Shown piece by piece: positions 8,736 to 16,668 of a stretch of DNA of 64,000 nucleotides. The stretch spans positions 496,001 through 560,000 of the forward strand of contig NZ_FOZG01000001.1 of NCBI RefSeq assembly GCF_900113315.1, given 5' to 3'. The position numbers and the translations under genes are program-made. This stretch comes from Sphingomonas jatrophae (GTDB taxonomy: Bacteria; Pseudomonadota; Alphaproteobacteria; Sphingomonadales; Sphingomonadaceae). The notes beneath the pieces are model-generated. The model was given only the letters and a program-made list of their open reading frames with translations, was not told the DNA's origin and did no database searches. Within the stretch, counting starts at the first letter, position 1. Each line of letters opens with the position of its first letter.

Positions 8736-11174
8736 GTGAGCGATCTGCCCATCCATGCCGTCCTGCCGGAGCTGCTCGCAGCGCTTCGCACCGGCTCCAA
8801 CGCAGTCCTCGTCGCACCGCCCGGTGCGGGCAAGACGACGGCGGTCGCTCCTGCACTGCTGGCAGAGCCATGGTGCGGGGGTGAGATCTTGCTCCTTTCG
8901 CCCCGGCGGATCGCGGCGCGGGCGGCGGCCGAGCGGATGGCAGCCGCGGCGGGTGAGCCGGTCGGCCGCACCTTCGGTTATGCCACGCGCCTGGACAGTC
9001 GCCGTTCCGCTGCCACGCGCGTCACAGTGCTGACCGAAGGGATCTTCCGCAGCCGTATCCAGGCCGATCCCGAACTGGCCGGCGTGGCCGCCGTGCTGTT
9101 CGACGAAGTGCATGAGCGCAGCCTCGACGGTGACTTCGGACTGGCGCTGGCGCTCGATGCGCAAGGGGCGCTCAGGCCCGATCTGCGCCTGCTGGCGATG
9201 TCCGCCACGTTGGATGGAGCTCGCTTCGCCGCATTGATGCAGGGCGCGCCGGTGATCGAGAGCGAGGGGCGGAGCCACCCGCTGGAGCTGCGTCATCTCG
9301 GCCGGACGGCGGAAGCACGGATCGAGGATGCGATGGCGGCGGCGATCCGCCGCGCCTTGGCGGAGGAGGAGGGCGGGCTGCTCGCCTTCCTGCCGGGCTT
9401 GGCGGAGATCGAGCGGACGGCGGAGCGTCTCGGCGGCCTGCCGTCCGAACTCGTGCTGCACCGGCTGCATGGCACGCTCGATCCGGCGGCGCAGCGAGCG
9501 GCGATCGCACCGGCCCCGCCGGGCACGCGCAAGCTGGTCCTTGCAACCAGCATCGCCGAGACCAGCCTGACGCTCGACGGCGTGCGCATCGTGGTCGACA
9601 GCGGGCTGGCGCGCCGGCCGCGCTATGATCGGGCGGCCGGCGTCACCCGACTTGTCACCGAGCGGGCGAGCCAGGCGGCCGTGGCGCAGCGGGCGGGCCG
9701 GGCAGGGCGGCAGGCCCCTGGTGTCGCCTACCGGCTGTGGGAGGCGGCAGCCACGGCCGGGCTGCCGCGCTTCGACCCGCCCGAGATCCTTGAGGCGGAC
9801 CTGTCCGGCCTGCTGCTCGACTGCGCGCTGTGGGGCGTCGCCGACCCGTCGGCGCTCGCCTGGATCGATCCGCCGCCTGCCGCGTCAGTGAACGAGGCGA
9901 GGACTCGACTGGCCGGACTCGGTGCGCTGGACGGCGACGGGCGGCCGACGCCGCATGGACGGGCGCTGGCGGCGCTGCCGCTGCCGCCGCGGCTGGCGCA
10001 CATGCTGCTGAGCGCGAACGATCGGATGCTGGCAGCGGAGGTGGCGGTGCTGCTCGGCGAACGGGGTCTGGGCGGGCAGGATGCGGACCTCGAGGTGCGC
10101 CTGCGACGCTGGCGGCAGGAGCGGGGCGGGCGGGCCGAGGCGGCACGCGGGCTGGCGCGGCGCTGGGCGGCACTGGCCGGCAAGGGCGAGGGTGGGGCCG
10201 AATCGGTCGGCGCCTGTCTGGCGCGGGGCCTCCCGGACCGGCTGGCGAAGCGCCGTGGGCCTTCGGGTGAGGAGTGGGCTTCGGTCGGGGGGCGTGGCTA
10301 CCGCCTGGACGCGGCCTCCTCCCTTGCGCGGGCCGAGTGGCTGGCGGTTGCCGAGGTGCAGGGATCGGCTGTGGGAGCCCGCATCCTGGCGGCGGCGCCG
10401 CTCGAAGAAGCGGAGGTGGAGCGCCTGTTTGCCGACCGCATCGAGACGGTGCGCACCGCCCGTTTCGATCCGGCGACCGGCGGCGTGCAGCCGATGCGGG
10501 AGCGGCGGCTCGGAGCGATCAGGCTGTCGCGCGGGCCGGATGCGGAGGCGGACCGGGCCAGCATCGCGGCGGCGCTGGTCGAAGGCGTGCGGACGCATGG
10601 GCTGGCCCTGCTGCCTTGGGGTGAGGCCGCGGAGGGGCTGCGGCAGCGGGCCGCCTATGCCGCCAAGGGCGGAGCGGAGTTGGCCGACCTGTCGGACGAC
10701 GCGCTGCTGGCACAACTCGACGAGTGGTTGCCGCCGCTGGTCGAGGGCAGGCGGCGACTGGATGCGATCCCGCCGGGCGAGCTGCACGCGGCGCTGGAGG
10801 CTCTGCTCGGCTGGGACGGGGGGCAGGCCCTGGATCGGCTGGCGCCCGCCAGCTTCCGCTCGCCCGCGGGCAGCACGCATGCCATCGATTATGCCGCGGA
10901 GGGCGGGCCGGCGGTGGAGCTGCGCGTGCAGGCGCTGTTCGGGCTGGACCGGCATCCGACGATCGGCGGTGGGCGCGTGCCGTTGGTGCTGCGCCTGACC
11001 TCGCCCGCGGGACGCCCGATTCAGACCACGCGCGACCTGCCGGGCTTCTGGGCGGGCAGCTGGGCGGCGGTCGCCAAGGAGATGCGCGGGCGCTATCCCC
11101 GGCACCCGTGGCCGGACGATCCGGCCGCGGCCGATCCGACGCTTCGCACCAAGAAGGCCACCGCGCGCTCTTGA
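8736..11174 (+). CDS. hrpB: ATP-dependent helicase HrpB
   Basis: 812-aa DEAH-family helicase. An N-terminal RecA pair has Walker A APPGAGKT (about residues 28-35), DEVH in FDEVHERS (about 122), SATLDG (about 155) and the QRAGRAGR arginine-finger motif. The helicase-associated region and HrpB-specific C-terminal domain follow, including the closing HPWPDDPAAADPT segment typical of HrpB. Its cellular role in most bacteria is unsettled. A GTG at 8736 (VSDLPIHAVLPEL) is the start; in-frame sequence further upstream overlaps the polyprenyl synthase gene in another frame and is not coding for this protein. Confidence 0.92.
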   Translation: MSDLPIHAVLPELLAALRTGSNAVLVAPPGAGKTTAVAPALLAEPWCGGEILLLSPRRIAARAAAERMAAAAGEPVGRTFGYATRLDSRRSAATRVTVLTEGIFRSRIQADPELAGVAAVLFDEVHERSLDGDFGLALALDAQGALRPDLRLLAMSATLDGARFAALMQGAPVIESEGRSHPLELRHLGRTAEARIEDAMAAAIRRALAEEEGGLLAFLPGLAEIERTAERLGGLPSELVLHRLHGTLDPAAQRAAIAPAPPGTRKLVLATSIAETSLTLDGVRIVVDSGLARRPRYDRAAGVTRLVTERASQAAVAQRAGRAGRQAPGVAYRLWEAAATAGLPRFDPPEILEADLSGLLLDCALWGVADPSALAWIDPPPAASVNEARTRLAGLGALDGDGRPTPHGRALAALPLPPRLAHMLLSANDRMLAAEVAVLLGERGLGGQDADLEVRLRRWRQERGGRAEAARGLARRWAALAGKGEGGAESVGACLARGLPDRLAKRRGPSGEEWASVGGRGYRLDAASSLARAEWLAVAEVQGSAVGARILAAAPLEEAEVERLFADRIETVRTARFDPATGGVQPMRERRLGAIRLSRGPDAEADRASIAAALVEGVRTHGLALLPWGEAAEGLRQRAAYAAKGGAELADLSDDALLAQLDEWLPPLVEGRRRLDAIPPGELHAALEALLGWDGGQALDRLAPASFRSPAGSTHAIDYAAEGGPAVELRVQALFGLDRHPTIGGGRVPLVLRLTSPAGRPIQTTRDLPGFWAGSWAAVAKEMRGRYPRHPWPDDPAAADPTLRTKKATARS

Positions 11175-11207
11175 CGGAGCGGCCGCGCGCCATAGAGGCT
11201 CAACGCC

Positions 11208-11489
11208 ATGACCGACGCCCGCATCTACCAGACGGACAAGAACGCCATGCAATCCGGCCGGGCCCGCGCCGGCCGCTGGGTGCTGGAATATGAGCCGACC
11301 GGACCGAAGCAGGTCGATCCGCTGACCGGCTGGGCCGGTTCCGGCTTCACGCGCGAGCAGCTGCGGCTGGAGTTCCCGACGCTCGAGGCGGCTCAGGCCT
11401 ATGCCGAGCGCGAAGGGCTGACGGCGCGGGTGACCGCAGCGGGAGAGCGCAAGCTGAAGCTGCAGAGCTACGCCGACAACTTCAAGTGA
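11208..11489 (+). CDS. NADH dehydrogenase accessory subunit, NDUFS4-like
   Basis: 93-aa protein of the ETC complex I conserved-region family, homologous to mitochondrial NDUFS4, which stabilises the NADH-oxidising arm of complex I. It has ARIYQTDKNAMQSGRA, a WVLEYEP strand, DPLTGWAGS, and the ending LKLQSYADNFK, all typical of the alphaproteobacterial subunit. It stands alone, away from any nuo genes, 33 bp after hrpB, which is usual in this class. Confidence 0.88.
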   Translation: MTDARIYQTDKNAMQSGRARAGRWVLEYEPTGPKQVDPLTGWAGSGFTREQLRLEFPTLEAAQAYAEREGLTARVTAAGERKLKLQSYADNFK

Positions 11490-11645
11490 GGCGCGGACGC
11501 CTCGCTTAAGTTGACAAAGTTTACACTCAGAAGGCCTTTTCCTACAGGCAGGCTGTGGGACGAGGTTAGTCCTGTGTTGAGAAAGAACCGTATCGGTTCG
11601 TAGCGGCTGCAATCCTACCGGGCAAGGCGGGTGAGGCGCTGTGCC
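11490..11645. other. Intergenic region with two inverted repeats
   Basis: 156 bp between convergent genes. It holds a TTGACA hexamer at 11511-11516, a stem-loop CCTACAG/CTGTGGG (11541-11547 with 11553-11559, 5-nt loop) and a second perfect stem GAACCG/CGGTTC (11585-11590 with 11594-11599, 3-nt loop). It is visibly less GC-rich than the flanking genes. It may be terminators for the two convergent genes or a small RNA; no clear -10 box follows the TTGACA at the right distance. Confidence 0.35.
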
Positions 11646-12188
11646 TTACGCCTCTGCTCCACCGCGCAGATAATCTGCCGCGAGCAGCAGGAGCAGCTTG
11701 ACGTCGAGCTTCACGCCCGCCGCGGCCTTCGCCTCGACGAAGGTGCGGACGTCTGCCAGTGGGACGCGGTGGACGACGATGTCCTCGCCCGCCACGCCGC
11801 CGCCATCGCCGACCTTCTCCAGCCCGTCCGCGCGGACGAGCGAGAATTCCTCCGACACCATGCCGGGCGACGAGGCGAAGCGCTGGAGGATGCGGACGGA
11901 GGCGGGCCGGTAGCCGGTCTCCTCCTCAAGTTCGCGCGCGGCGGCGATCTCGATCGCCTCACCCTCTTCCTCGTCGCCGACGAGGCCTGCCGGGAGTTCG
12001 AGGCACATCGCCTGCAAGGGCACGCGATATTGCTCGACCAGCAGGACGTGACCGTCATGCACCGCGAGGATCACCGCGGCATGCACGCCGCGCGTGCGGC
12101 CGACATATTCCCACTTCCCCCGTCGCTTCGCGACGATGAAGCGGCCGCGCCACATCTCTTCCTCGGGCGTGTCGGGTTCGTGGCTCAT
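11646..12188 (-). CDS. NUDIX hydrolase, ADP-ribose pyrophosphatase type
   Basis: 180-aa NUDIX hydrolase that probably cleaves ADP-ribose or a related nucleoside diphosphate. The full box GX5EX7REUXEEXGU is present: G-DEEEG-E, then AIEIAAA, then RELEEETGY. Upstream, VHAAVILAVHDGHVLLVEQYR and LELPAGLV match the ADP-ribose pyrophosphatase subgroup. Its start overlaps the stop of the TPM-domain gene (12185-12188, ATGA), so it is the last cistron of the LemA/TPM operon. Confidence 0.9.
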   Translation of the reverse strand: MSHEPDTPEEEMWRGRFIVAKRRGKWEYVGRTRGVHAAVILAVHDGHVLLVEQYRVPLQAMCLELPAGLVGDEEEGEAIEIAAARELEEETGYRPASVRILQRFASSPGMVSEEFSLVRADGLEKVGDGGGVAGEDIVVHRVPLADVRTFVEAKAAAGVKLDVKLLLLLAADYLRGGAEA

Positions 12189-12856
12189 AGCTCGATCAAC
12201 CTGTCGGGCAGCTCCTGCGGATCGCTGCCGGTGTGGGGAAAGTGCTGGGCGAGAAGCGTGCCCGTAGCGGCGACGCAGGCGGCGAGCCCTTCACCCGGAC
12301 GGCCTGCGCGCACCTCGTCGATCAAAGCAGCCATGGCATCGCCCCACGCCTCGGGCGCGACACGAGCGGCGATGGCCTCGTCGGCGACGATCTCGGCCTG
12401 GTGCTCGGCAAGGCTGAGATAAACGAGGACGCCGGTGCGGCTGGCGGTGCGTGCCTCGATCGCGGCGCGGAACAAGGCGACGGCGCGGGCGCGGACGCGC
12501 GCGGCCCGGACAGCGCGCGGGGTCAGCGCCATGCGCAGCGGCTGCCAGGCGAGCAGCAGCCGGACGCCGAGCAGGACCAGCGCCATGGCGGCGAGCAGGA
12601 GGGTGAGGAGGGTGCCGGGCGCCCAGACCGCATCCCAATCGCCCGCCACTGCGCTGAGCAGCGGCACGCCGTGGCCGGGCACCGCGGCAAGGACGGCGGG
12701 GACGAGCAGCATCGCCAGCACCGCCCAGAGCAGGGCGACATCGCCGTAACTGTCCGACTGCGGTGCGACCATGGCGACAATCTCGCCATCGGTCTGCCGT
12801 TCGGCCGCGGTGACCGCGGCGGAGACGAGCGCGTGATCCTGAGGGGTAAGCCGCAT
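12185..12856 (-). CDS. TPM-domain membrane protein
   Basis: 223-aa protein starting MRLTPQDHALVSAAV at 12856. The N-terminal and C-terminal parts carry the TPM fold pattern (TDGEIVAMVAPQSD; ALFRAAIEARTASRTGVLVYLSLAEHQAEIVADEAI), interrupted by two or three membrane segments (residues about 42-110). It is the second TPM protein of the operon; this split, membrane-inserted form is common beside a secreted TPM protein and LemA. Its ATG shares one base with the upstream gene's stop. An in-frame extension upstream is arginine-rich noise over the neighbour's glycine-rich tail and is not used. Confidence 0.8.
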   Translation of the reverse strand: MRLTPQDHALVSAAVTAAERQTDGEIVAMVAPQSDSYGDVALLWAVLAMLLVPAVLAAVPGHGVPLLSAVAGDWDAVWAPGTLLTLLLAAMALVLLGVRLLLAWQPLRMALTPRAVRAARVRARAVALFRAAIEARTASRTGVLVYLSLAEHQAEIVADEAIAARVAPEAWGDAMAALIDEVRAGRPGEGLAACVAATGTLLAQHFPHTGSDPQELPDRLIEL

Positions 12857-13725
12857 CACCAACTGCCTGACGCGCCGCCGCCGCCGAACGAGCCGCCGCC
12901 GCCGCCGGTGAAGCCACCGCCGCCCCAGCCGCCACCACCGGACGATCCCCAATCGGAGCCGCCCCCACCCCAGCCGGACGAGCCGCCGCCCCAGCCGCCG
13001 CCAAGGCCCGGACCCCAGATGACGATGGGTCCGCCGCCACGACGTCGATAGCGCCGGCCACCGCCGCCGCCTCCGCCACCTCCGCCCCGGCGAAACAGGG
13101 TGAGCAGGACGAAGCCGAGGATGAGCGCCCAGATGATGAAGGAGGCACCACTGCCGCCGCTCCGCTGACCGGCCGCTGCGCCGCCATGCTGGCGATCAAA
13201 CTCCGCCTCAGCCTTGGCGACCTTGTCGCGCGCGAGATCGTCGGGCTGGCGGAGCTGCGCGATCACCGCATCGGCGCCCGCCACCATCGCGCCTGACACG
13301 TCCTTGCGCTCCAGCCGGGGCATCATCTCGGTGTTGATGATGACGCTGGAGAGCGCGTCGGTCAGCACCGGCTCCAGCCCGTAGCCCACTTCGATCCGCG
13401 GCCCCCGCTCGCCGGGCGGGTTGCCGGGGGCGACCCACAGCAGCACGCCATTGTCCGCGCCCTTGAGGCCAATGCCCCAGGCGCGGGCGAGGCGATTGCC
13501 GTAATCCGCCTTGTCATAGCCGTCGGTCGTCGGGATCGTGGCGACGACGAACTGTCGCTTGGTGTCGCGCTGCAACGCCTCCAGCCGCTGGCGGAGCGCC
13601 GCCTCGGCCGTATCGTCGATCACGTTCGCCTGATCGACGACGAGGCCGGTGAACTTGGGGAAGGTCTGCGCCGCGGCCGGTGCGGCGACGAGCAGCGCCG
13701 GCAGGAGGAACGCGGCGCGCATCAA
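12856..13725 (-). CDS. TPM-domain protein with glycine-rich tail (YgcG-like)
   Basis: 289 aa. A signal peptide (MMRAAFLLPALLVAAPAAAQ) precedes a TPM domain (about residues 22-165: FTGLVVDQANVIDDTAEAALRQRL, NGVLLWVAP, RIEVGYGLEPVLTDA), a membrane helix (about 197-212) and a long Gly/Ser/Trp-rich tail. The layout matches YgcG-type proteins anchored in the inner membrane with a periplasmic TPM domain; in some bacteria such proteins help photosystem assembly or envelope maintenance. It follows lemA by 2 bp. The glycine-rich tail is low complexity, and its length could be affected by assembly errors. Confidence 0.85.
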   Translation of the reverse strand: MMRAAFLLPALLVAAPAAAQTFPKFTGLVVDQANVIDDTAEAALRQRLEALQRDTKRQFVVATIPTTDGYDKADYGNRLARAWGIGLKGADNGVLLWVAPGNPPGERGPRIEVGYGLEPVLTDALSSVIINTEMMPRLERKDVSGAMVAGADAVIAQLRQPDDLARDKVAKAEAEFDRQHGGAAAGQRSGGSGASFIIWALILGFVLLTLFRRGGGGGGGGGGRRYRRRGGGPIVIWGPGLGGGWGGGSSGWGGGGSDWGSSGGGGWGGGGFTGGGGGSFGGGGASGSW

Positions 13726-13727
13726 GG

Positions 13728-14351
13728 TCAGCGCGTTGCCGCGGGCGCTGCGGCCGGGAAGCTGACCTTGGGCGCGCTCTCCGCCCCGGCGGTGGTTGCC
13801 TGGAAGGGCGCCATCGGCTGCGCGCCGTGGAAGACCTTCGCACCGATCGCATCGGGGAAGGTGCGGATGCGGGTGTTATAGGCCTGCACCGCCTCGTTAT
13901 AGTCGCGGCGGGCGATGGTGATGCGGTTCTCCGTCCCTTCCAGCTGCGATTGCAGCGCGAGGAAGTTGGTGTTCGACTTCAGCTCGGGATATTTCTCGAC
14001 CACCACCATCAGGCGGGAGAGCGCGCTGCCGAGCGCGCCCTGCGCCTCGCCGAAGCGTTGCAGTGCGGCCGGATCGTTGAGCTGGGCGGGCGTGATGTTG
14101 GTCTGCGTTGCGCGGGCGCGGGCTTCAGTGACGCCGACCAGCACGTCCTTTTCCTGCGCGGCATAGCCCTGCACGGTGGCGACGAGATTGGGGATGAGAT
14201 CGGCGCGGCGCTGATATTCGTTCTGCACGTCCGCCCAGCGCGCCTTGGCCGCTTCCTCGGCGGTGGGCACGCTGTTCAGCCCGCAGGCGGAGACCGCGAG
14301 CAGCAGCGCAGGCGCCAGCGCCTTCAGCCGGAACAGGACGGACATGGACAC
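13728..14351 (-). CDS. lemA: LemA family protein
   Basis: 207-aa LemA-family protein. The N-terminus ends in a lipobox-like AVSAC (about residues 19-23), so it is probably a lipoprotein or has one N-terminal anchor. A long helical domain follows: ADVQNEYQRRADLIPNLV, then VVVEKYPELKSN and LEGTENRITIARRDYNEAVQ..YN, all LemA hallmarks. It is the first cistron of lemA-TPM-TPM-NUDIX. The biochemical role of LemA is not established. ATG codons at 14351 and 14345 are both possible. Confidence 0.9.
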   Translation of the reverse strand: MSMSVLFRLKALAPALLLAVSACGLNSVPTAEEAAKARWADVQNEYQRRADLIPNLVATVQGYAAQEKDVLVGVTEARARATQTNITPAQLNDPAALQRFGEAQGALGSALSRLMVVVEKYPELKSNTNFLALQSQLEGTENRITIARRDYNEAVQAYNTRIRTFPDAIGAKVFHGAQPMAPFQATTAGAESAPKVSFPAAAPAATR

Positions 14352-14467
14352 CCCCTTGAAACGAACGGCGGCAATCTAGGATGCGGTTGCGCGAACGGCA
14401 ATCGCCGCCGGACTTGATCCGGATCAGTGAAGGCGGGAGAAAGGACGGCGCTTAGGGGAGGGCAAGG

Positions 14468-14917
14468 ATGCTGAAGGAGTTCAAGGCGTTCATCGCGCGG
14501 GGCAACGTGCTGGATCTGGCGGTGGCGGTGATCATCGGCGCGGCGTTCGGCAAGATCGTCTCCAGCCTGACGGACGACATCATCATGCCGATCATCGGCA
14601 AGATTGCAGGCGGGCTGGATTTCTCCGGCTATTTCCTGCGCCTGGGGCCGGTACCCGAGACGTTCAAGGGATCGCCCAGCAGCTATGCCGACCTGAAGGC
14701 GGCCGGGGTGCCGTTGCTGGGCTACGGCCAGTTCGTCACCGTGGCGGTGCAGTTCCTGATCGTCGCGTTCGTCATCTTCATGCTGGTCCGCGCGGTGAAC
14801 CGCACGCTGAACCGCGACAAGGTGCAGGAGGCTGCCGCCCCGCCGCCGCCGGAGCCCGCCGACCTCGTCCTGCTGCGCGAAATCCGCGACGAGCTGAGGC
14901 GGCGTCCGGGCGCCTGA
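14468..14917 (+). CDS. mscL: Large-conductance mechanosensitive channel MscL
   Basis: 149-aa inner-membrane channel that opens under hypo-osmotic shock. The amphipathic N-terminus MLKEFKAFIARGNVLDLAVAV runs into TM1 (IIGAAFGKIVSSLTDDIIMP), then a periplasmic loop and TM2 (about residues 86-108, VTVAVQFLIVAFVIFMLVRAVN). A charged C-terminal helix follows. All match MscL, though the loop is slightly longer than in E. coli. Its stop lies 9 bp from that of the convergent Rrf2 gene, inside a stem-loop. Confidence 0.95.
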   Translation: MLKEFKAFIARGNVLDLAVAVIIGAAFGKIVSSLTDDIIMPIIGKIAGGLDFSGYFLRLGPVPETFKGSPSSYADLKAAGVPLLGYGQFVTVAVQFLIVAFVIFMLVRAVNRTLNRDKVQEAAAPPPPEPADLVLLREIRDELRRRPGA

Positions 14918-14933
14918 GCCGTCCCTTCAGGCG
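14911..14933. terminator. Bidirectional hairpin at mscL/rrf2 junction
   Basis: CGCCTGA (14911-14917) pairs with TCAGGCG (14927-14933) over a 9-nt loop. Each arm contains the stop codon of one convergent gene. No U-tract follows, so termination strength is uncertain. Confidence 0.4.
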
Positions 14934-15355
14934 GCGGCGAGATCCTCGGCGGTCGCATCCGCAAGGCTGGTGCCGTCGAGGATGCGCGCGGTCTGATCGC
15001 GGACGACCAGCATCGCACGGCGGATCGCGCAGCTTGCCTCGTCCCGGCAATCGGCGCAGCGTCGATAGGCGGTGCGGCTGACGCATGGGACGAGCGCGAG
15101 CGGCCCTTCGATCACGCGGATGATGTCGCCAAGCGAAATGAGGTGGGGCGCGCGCGCTAGACGGAAGCCGCCTGCCTTGCCGCGATAGCTGATGACGAGT
15201 TCGGCCTGCCGCAGATCGGCGAGGATCACCTCGAGAAACTTGCGCGGCACCTGCGCATCACTGGCCAGGCGCGTGACGGAAATGGGGTGCGCGTCGGCCG
15301 CGGAGGCGAGCGACACCATCGCACGCAACGCATAGCGGGACCGGCGGGTGAGCAT
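14927..15355 (-). CDS. Rrf2 family transcriptional regulator
   Basis: 142-aa Rrf2-type regulator. A winged-helix N-terminal domain (SRYALRAMVSLA, VPRKFLEVILADLRQAELVISYRGKAGGFRLAR) is followed by a cysteine cluster C91-x8-C100-x2-C103-x5-C109. Rrf2 proteins with such cysteines (IscR, NsrR, RsrR) usually bind a [2Fe-2S] or [4Fe-4S] cluster and sense iron-sulfur status, NO or redox. It is not next to isc/suf genes, so its regulon cannot be read from context. It is divergent from the tmRNA gene. Confidence 0.88.
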   Translation of the reverse strand: MLTRRSRYALRAMVSLASAADAHPISVTRLASDAQVPRKFLEVILADLRQAELVISYRGKAGGFRLARAPHLISLGDIIRVIEGPLALVPCVSRTAYRRCADCRDEASCAIRRAMLVVRDQTARILDGTSLADATAEDLAAA

Positions 15356-15392
15356 GGCCGCCAGATGGGGTGGGCAGGGCCGATCGGCAAGC

Positions 15393-15420
15393 TTGCGCCG
15401 GCTGCGCGGGCGCCTATATC
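15393..15420 (+). promoter_or_regulatory. Candidate sigma-70 promoter of ssrA
   Basis: TTGCGC (15393-15398), a 16-bp spacer and TATATC (15415-15420) lie about 20 bp before the start of the tmRNA precursor. The -10 is good and the -35 mediocre. Confidence 0.4.
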
Positions 15421-15441
15421 GGAACGTGCCGGCTCCGGCCG

Positions 15442-15781
15442 GCTATGGCAATAAATGGCAGCGTGTAAGGCGCAGCGGACCCGGGGGCGGTACCCGGCGG
15501 CTCCACCAGAAGGATCGCTTTCAGCGGTGCTCCTGACGGGGCCGAACTAGGATCGACGTGCGGACGAGCATTCTGTTTTTGCCCGGGCTGAGTAACCCGT
15601 AAAAGGCTCAAAACCACAAGTGCCAACGACAACGAGGCGCTCGCGATTGCGGCCTAACCCGGTCCTAACGGACTAGGTTAGTTTCGACAAAAGCGCGGTT
15701 CGGGCCGCACCGGGCAACAGAAGCGGACACCGGCGGTACGGGGAGCACCGAGCAACAGAAGCTCCCCACTTTCCCCATGGC
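15442..15781 (+). ncRNA. ssrA: Transfer-messenger RNA, circularly permuted two-piece form
   Basis: tmRNA rescues stalled ribosomes. In this permuted gene the acceptor piece comes first, ending in encoded CCA at 15506-15508 after a T-arm stem (CCGGG, 7-nt loop GGCGGTA, CCCGG). A 29-nt spacer, removed on maturation, is followed by the coding piece from 15538 (GGGGCCGAACTAGGATCGACG, the canonical tmRNA 5' end less a base or two). GGGGCCG pairs with CGGCTCC of the acceptor piece. The tag frame 15622-15657 encodes ANDNEALAIAA then TAA. Two near-copies of GCACCGGGCAACAGAAGC at about 15705 and 15746 look like pseudoknot elements. GCTATGG (15442-15448) pairs with CCATGGC (15775-15781) and sets the approximate limits. 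Confidence 0.93.
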
Positions 15782-15805
15782 AGCGTGCCCCCAGCAGTAG
15801 CCGGG

Positions 15806-15854
15806 ATCTCGTGTGGTGGCCCTCACCACCCAGAGATGCCAGCATTTGCTGGCA
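15806..15854 (+). terminator. Two adjacent hairpins after ssrA
   Basis: ATCTC..GTGGTG (15806-15818) pairs with CACCAC..GAGAT (15824-15837), then TGCCAGCA (15837-15844) pairs with TGCTGGCA (15847-15854). They separate ssrA from the convergent LytTR regulator gene. There is no U-tract. Confidence 0.4.
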
Positions 15855-15865
15855 CGACGGCGTAG

Positions 15866-16633
15866 CTATAGCCCTAGCGCGCTTTCCAGCGTGTCGGCAT
15901 AGTTCGGGCCGACCTGCACCACCGCACCATCCTTCAGCACCAGCGTGGTCGTTCGGTTCGCGCGCTTGATCTCGCTCACCTGATCCGGCCGGACGAAGGC
16001 GGAGCGGTGGACGCGGATCAGCGGCGTGCCGGCCAGCTTCTGCTCCAGCGCGCTCATCGTCGCGCGGAGCATGTGGCTGCGCGTGTCGGTGTGGAGCAGC
16101 ACGTAATCGCGCGCCGCCTCGATCCAGGTGATCGAATCGACCGGTACGCGGCGGAGCCCATGCCGCTCGGGCACCCAGAATTCGGCCTCCTCGGAGGGGG
16201 GCGGGGGCGAGCCGAGGCTGCGCAGCTGCGCATTCTCCGCCTCCAGCGTGCCCGCGCGCTCCGCCGCCTCGCGGATCGAGCGGCGGCGGCGCGCCCGCTC
16301 CACGGCCTGCCGGAGGCGGTCGAAGCGGACGGGCTTCAGCAGATAGTCGGCAGCGTCCACCTCGAAGGCGTCGGGCGCATAATGTTCGTGCGCGGTGACG
16401 AAGACCAGCTCCGGCCGCGGCTCGACATCGATCGAAGCGGCGGTGGACAGGCCGTTGCGCCCCGGCATCTGCACGTCGAGGATGACGAGATCGGGGGTCA
16501 GCGCCTTGATCGAGGCCAAGGCCTCGTCCCCGTCCTGCGCGCGACCCACCACCTCGACGCCTTCGACATCGGCGAACAGGGTTTCCAGGCGATCAATCGC
16601 CAGCTGCTCGTCGTCGACCAGCAGCACCCGCAT
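15866..16633 (-). CDS. LytTR-family response regulator
   Basis: 255-aa response regulator of the LytR/AlgR class. The receiver (1-120) has phospho-acceptor D53 (VILDVQMPG), T82-region VTAHEHY and K in LLKPV. A coiled linker precedes a LytTR DNA-binding domain (about 155-255; WIEAARDYVLLHT, IRVHRSAFV, VQVGPNYAD). Its partner kinase lies immediately upstream. I place the start at MRVLLVDDE (16633) because GGGGAG (complement of 16639-16644) sits 5 nt before it. An alternative ATG at 16672 overlaps the kinase stop (ATGA) and would add 13 residues. Confidence 0.9.
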   Translation of the reverse strand: MRVLLVDDEQLAIDRLETLFADVEGVEVVGRAQDGDEALASIKALTPDLVILDVQMPGRNGLSTAASIDVEPRPELVFVTAHEHYAPDAFEVDAADYLLKPVRFDRLRQAVERARRRRSIREAAERAGTLEAENAQLRSLGSPPPPSEEAEFWVPERHGLRRVPVDSITWIEAARDYVLLHTDTRSHMLRATMSALEQKLAGTPLIRVHRSAFVRPDQVSEIKRANRTTTLVLKDGAVVQVGPNYADTLESALGL

Positions 16634-16638
16634 GTCGG

Positions 16639-16646
16639 CTCCCCCC
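16639..16646 (-). promoter_or_regulatory. Ribosome-binding site deciding the LytTR regulator start
   Basis: Purine run GGGGGGAG on the minus strand, 5 nt before the ATG at 16633. It favours the internal start over the ATG at 16672, which overlaps the kinase gene and has only a weak site. Confidence 0.5.
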
Positions 16647-16668
16647 ACGTGTCCCTGTCCCTCGTTCG

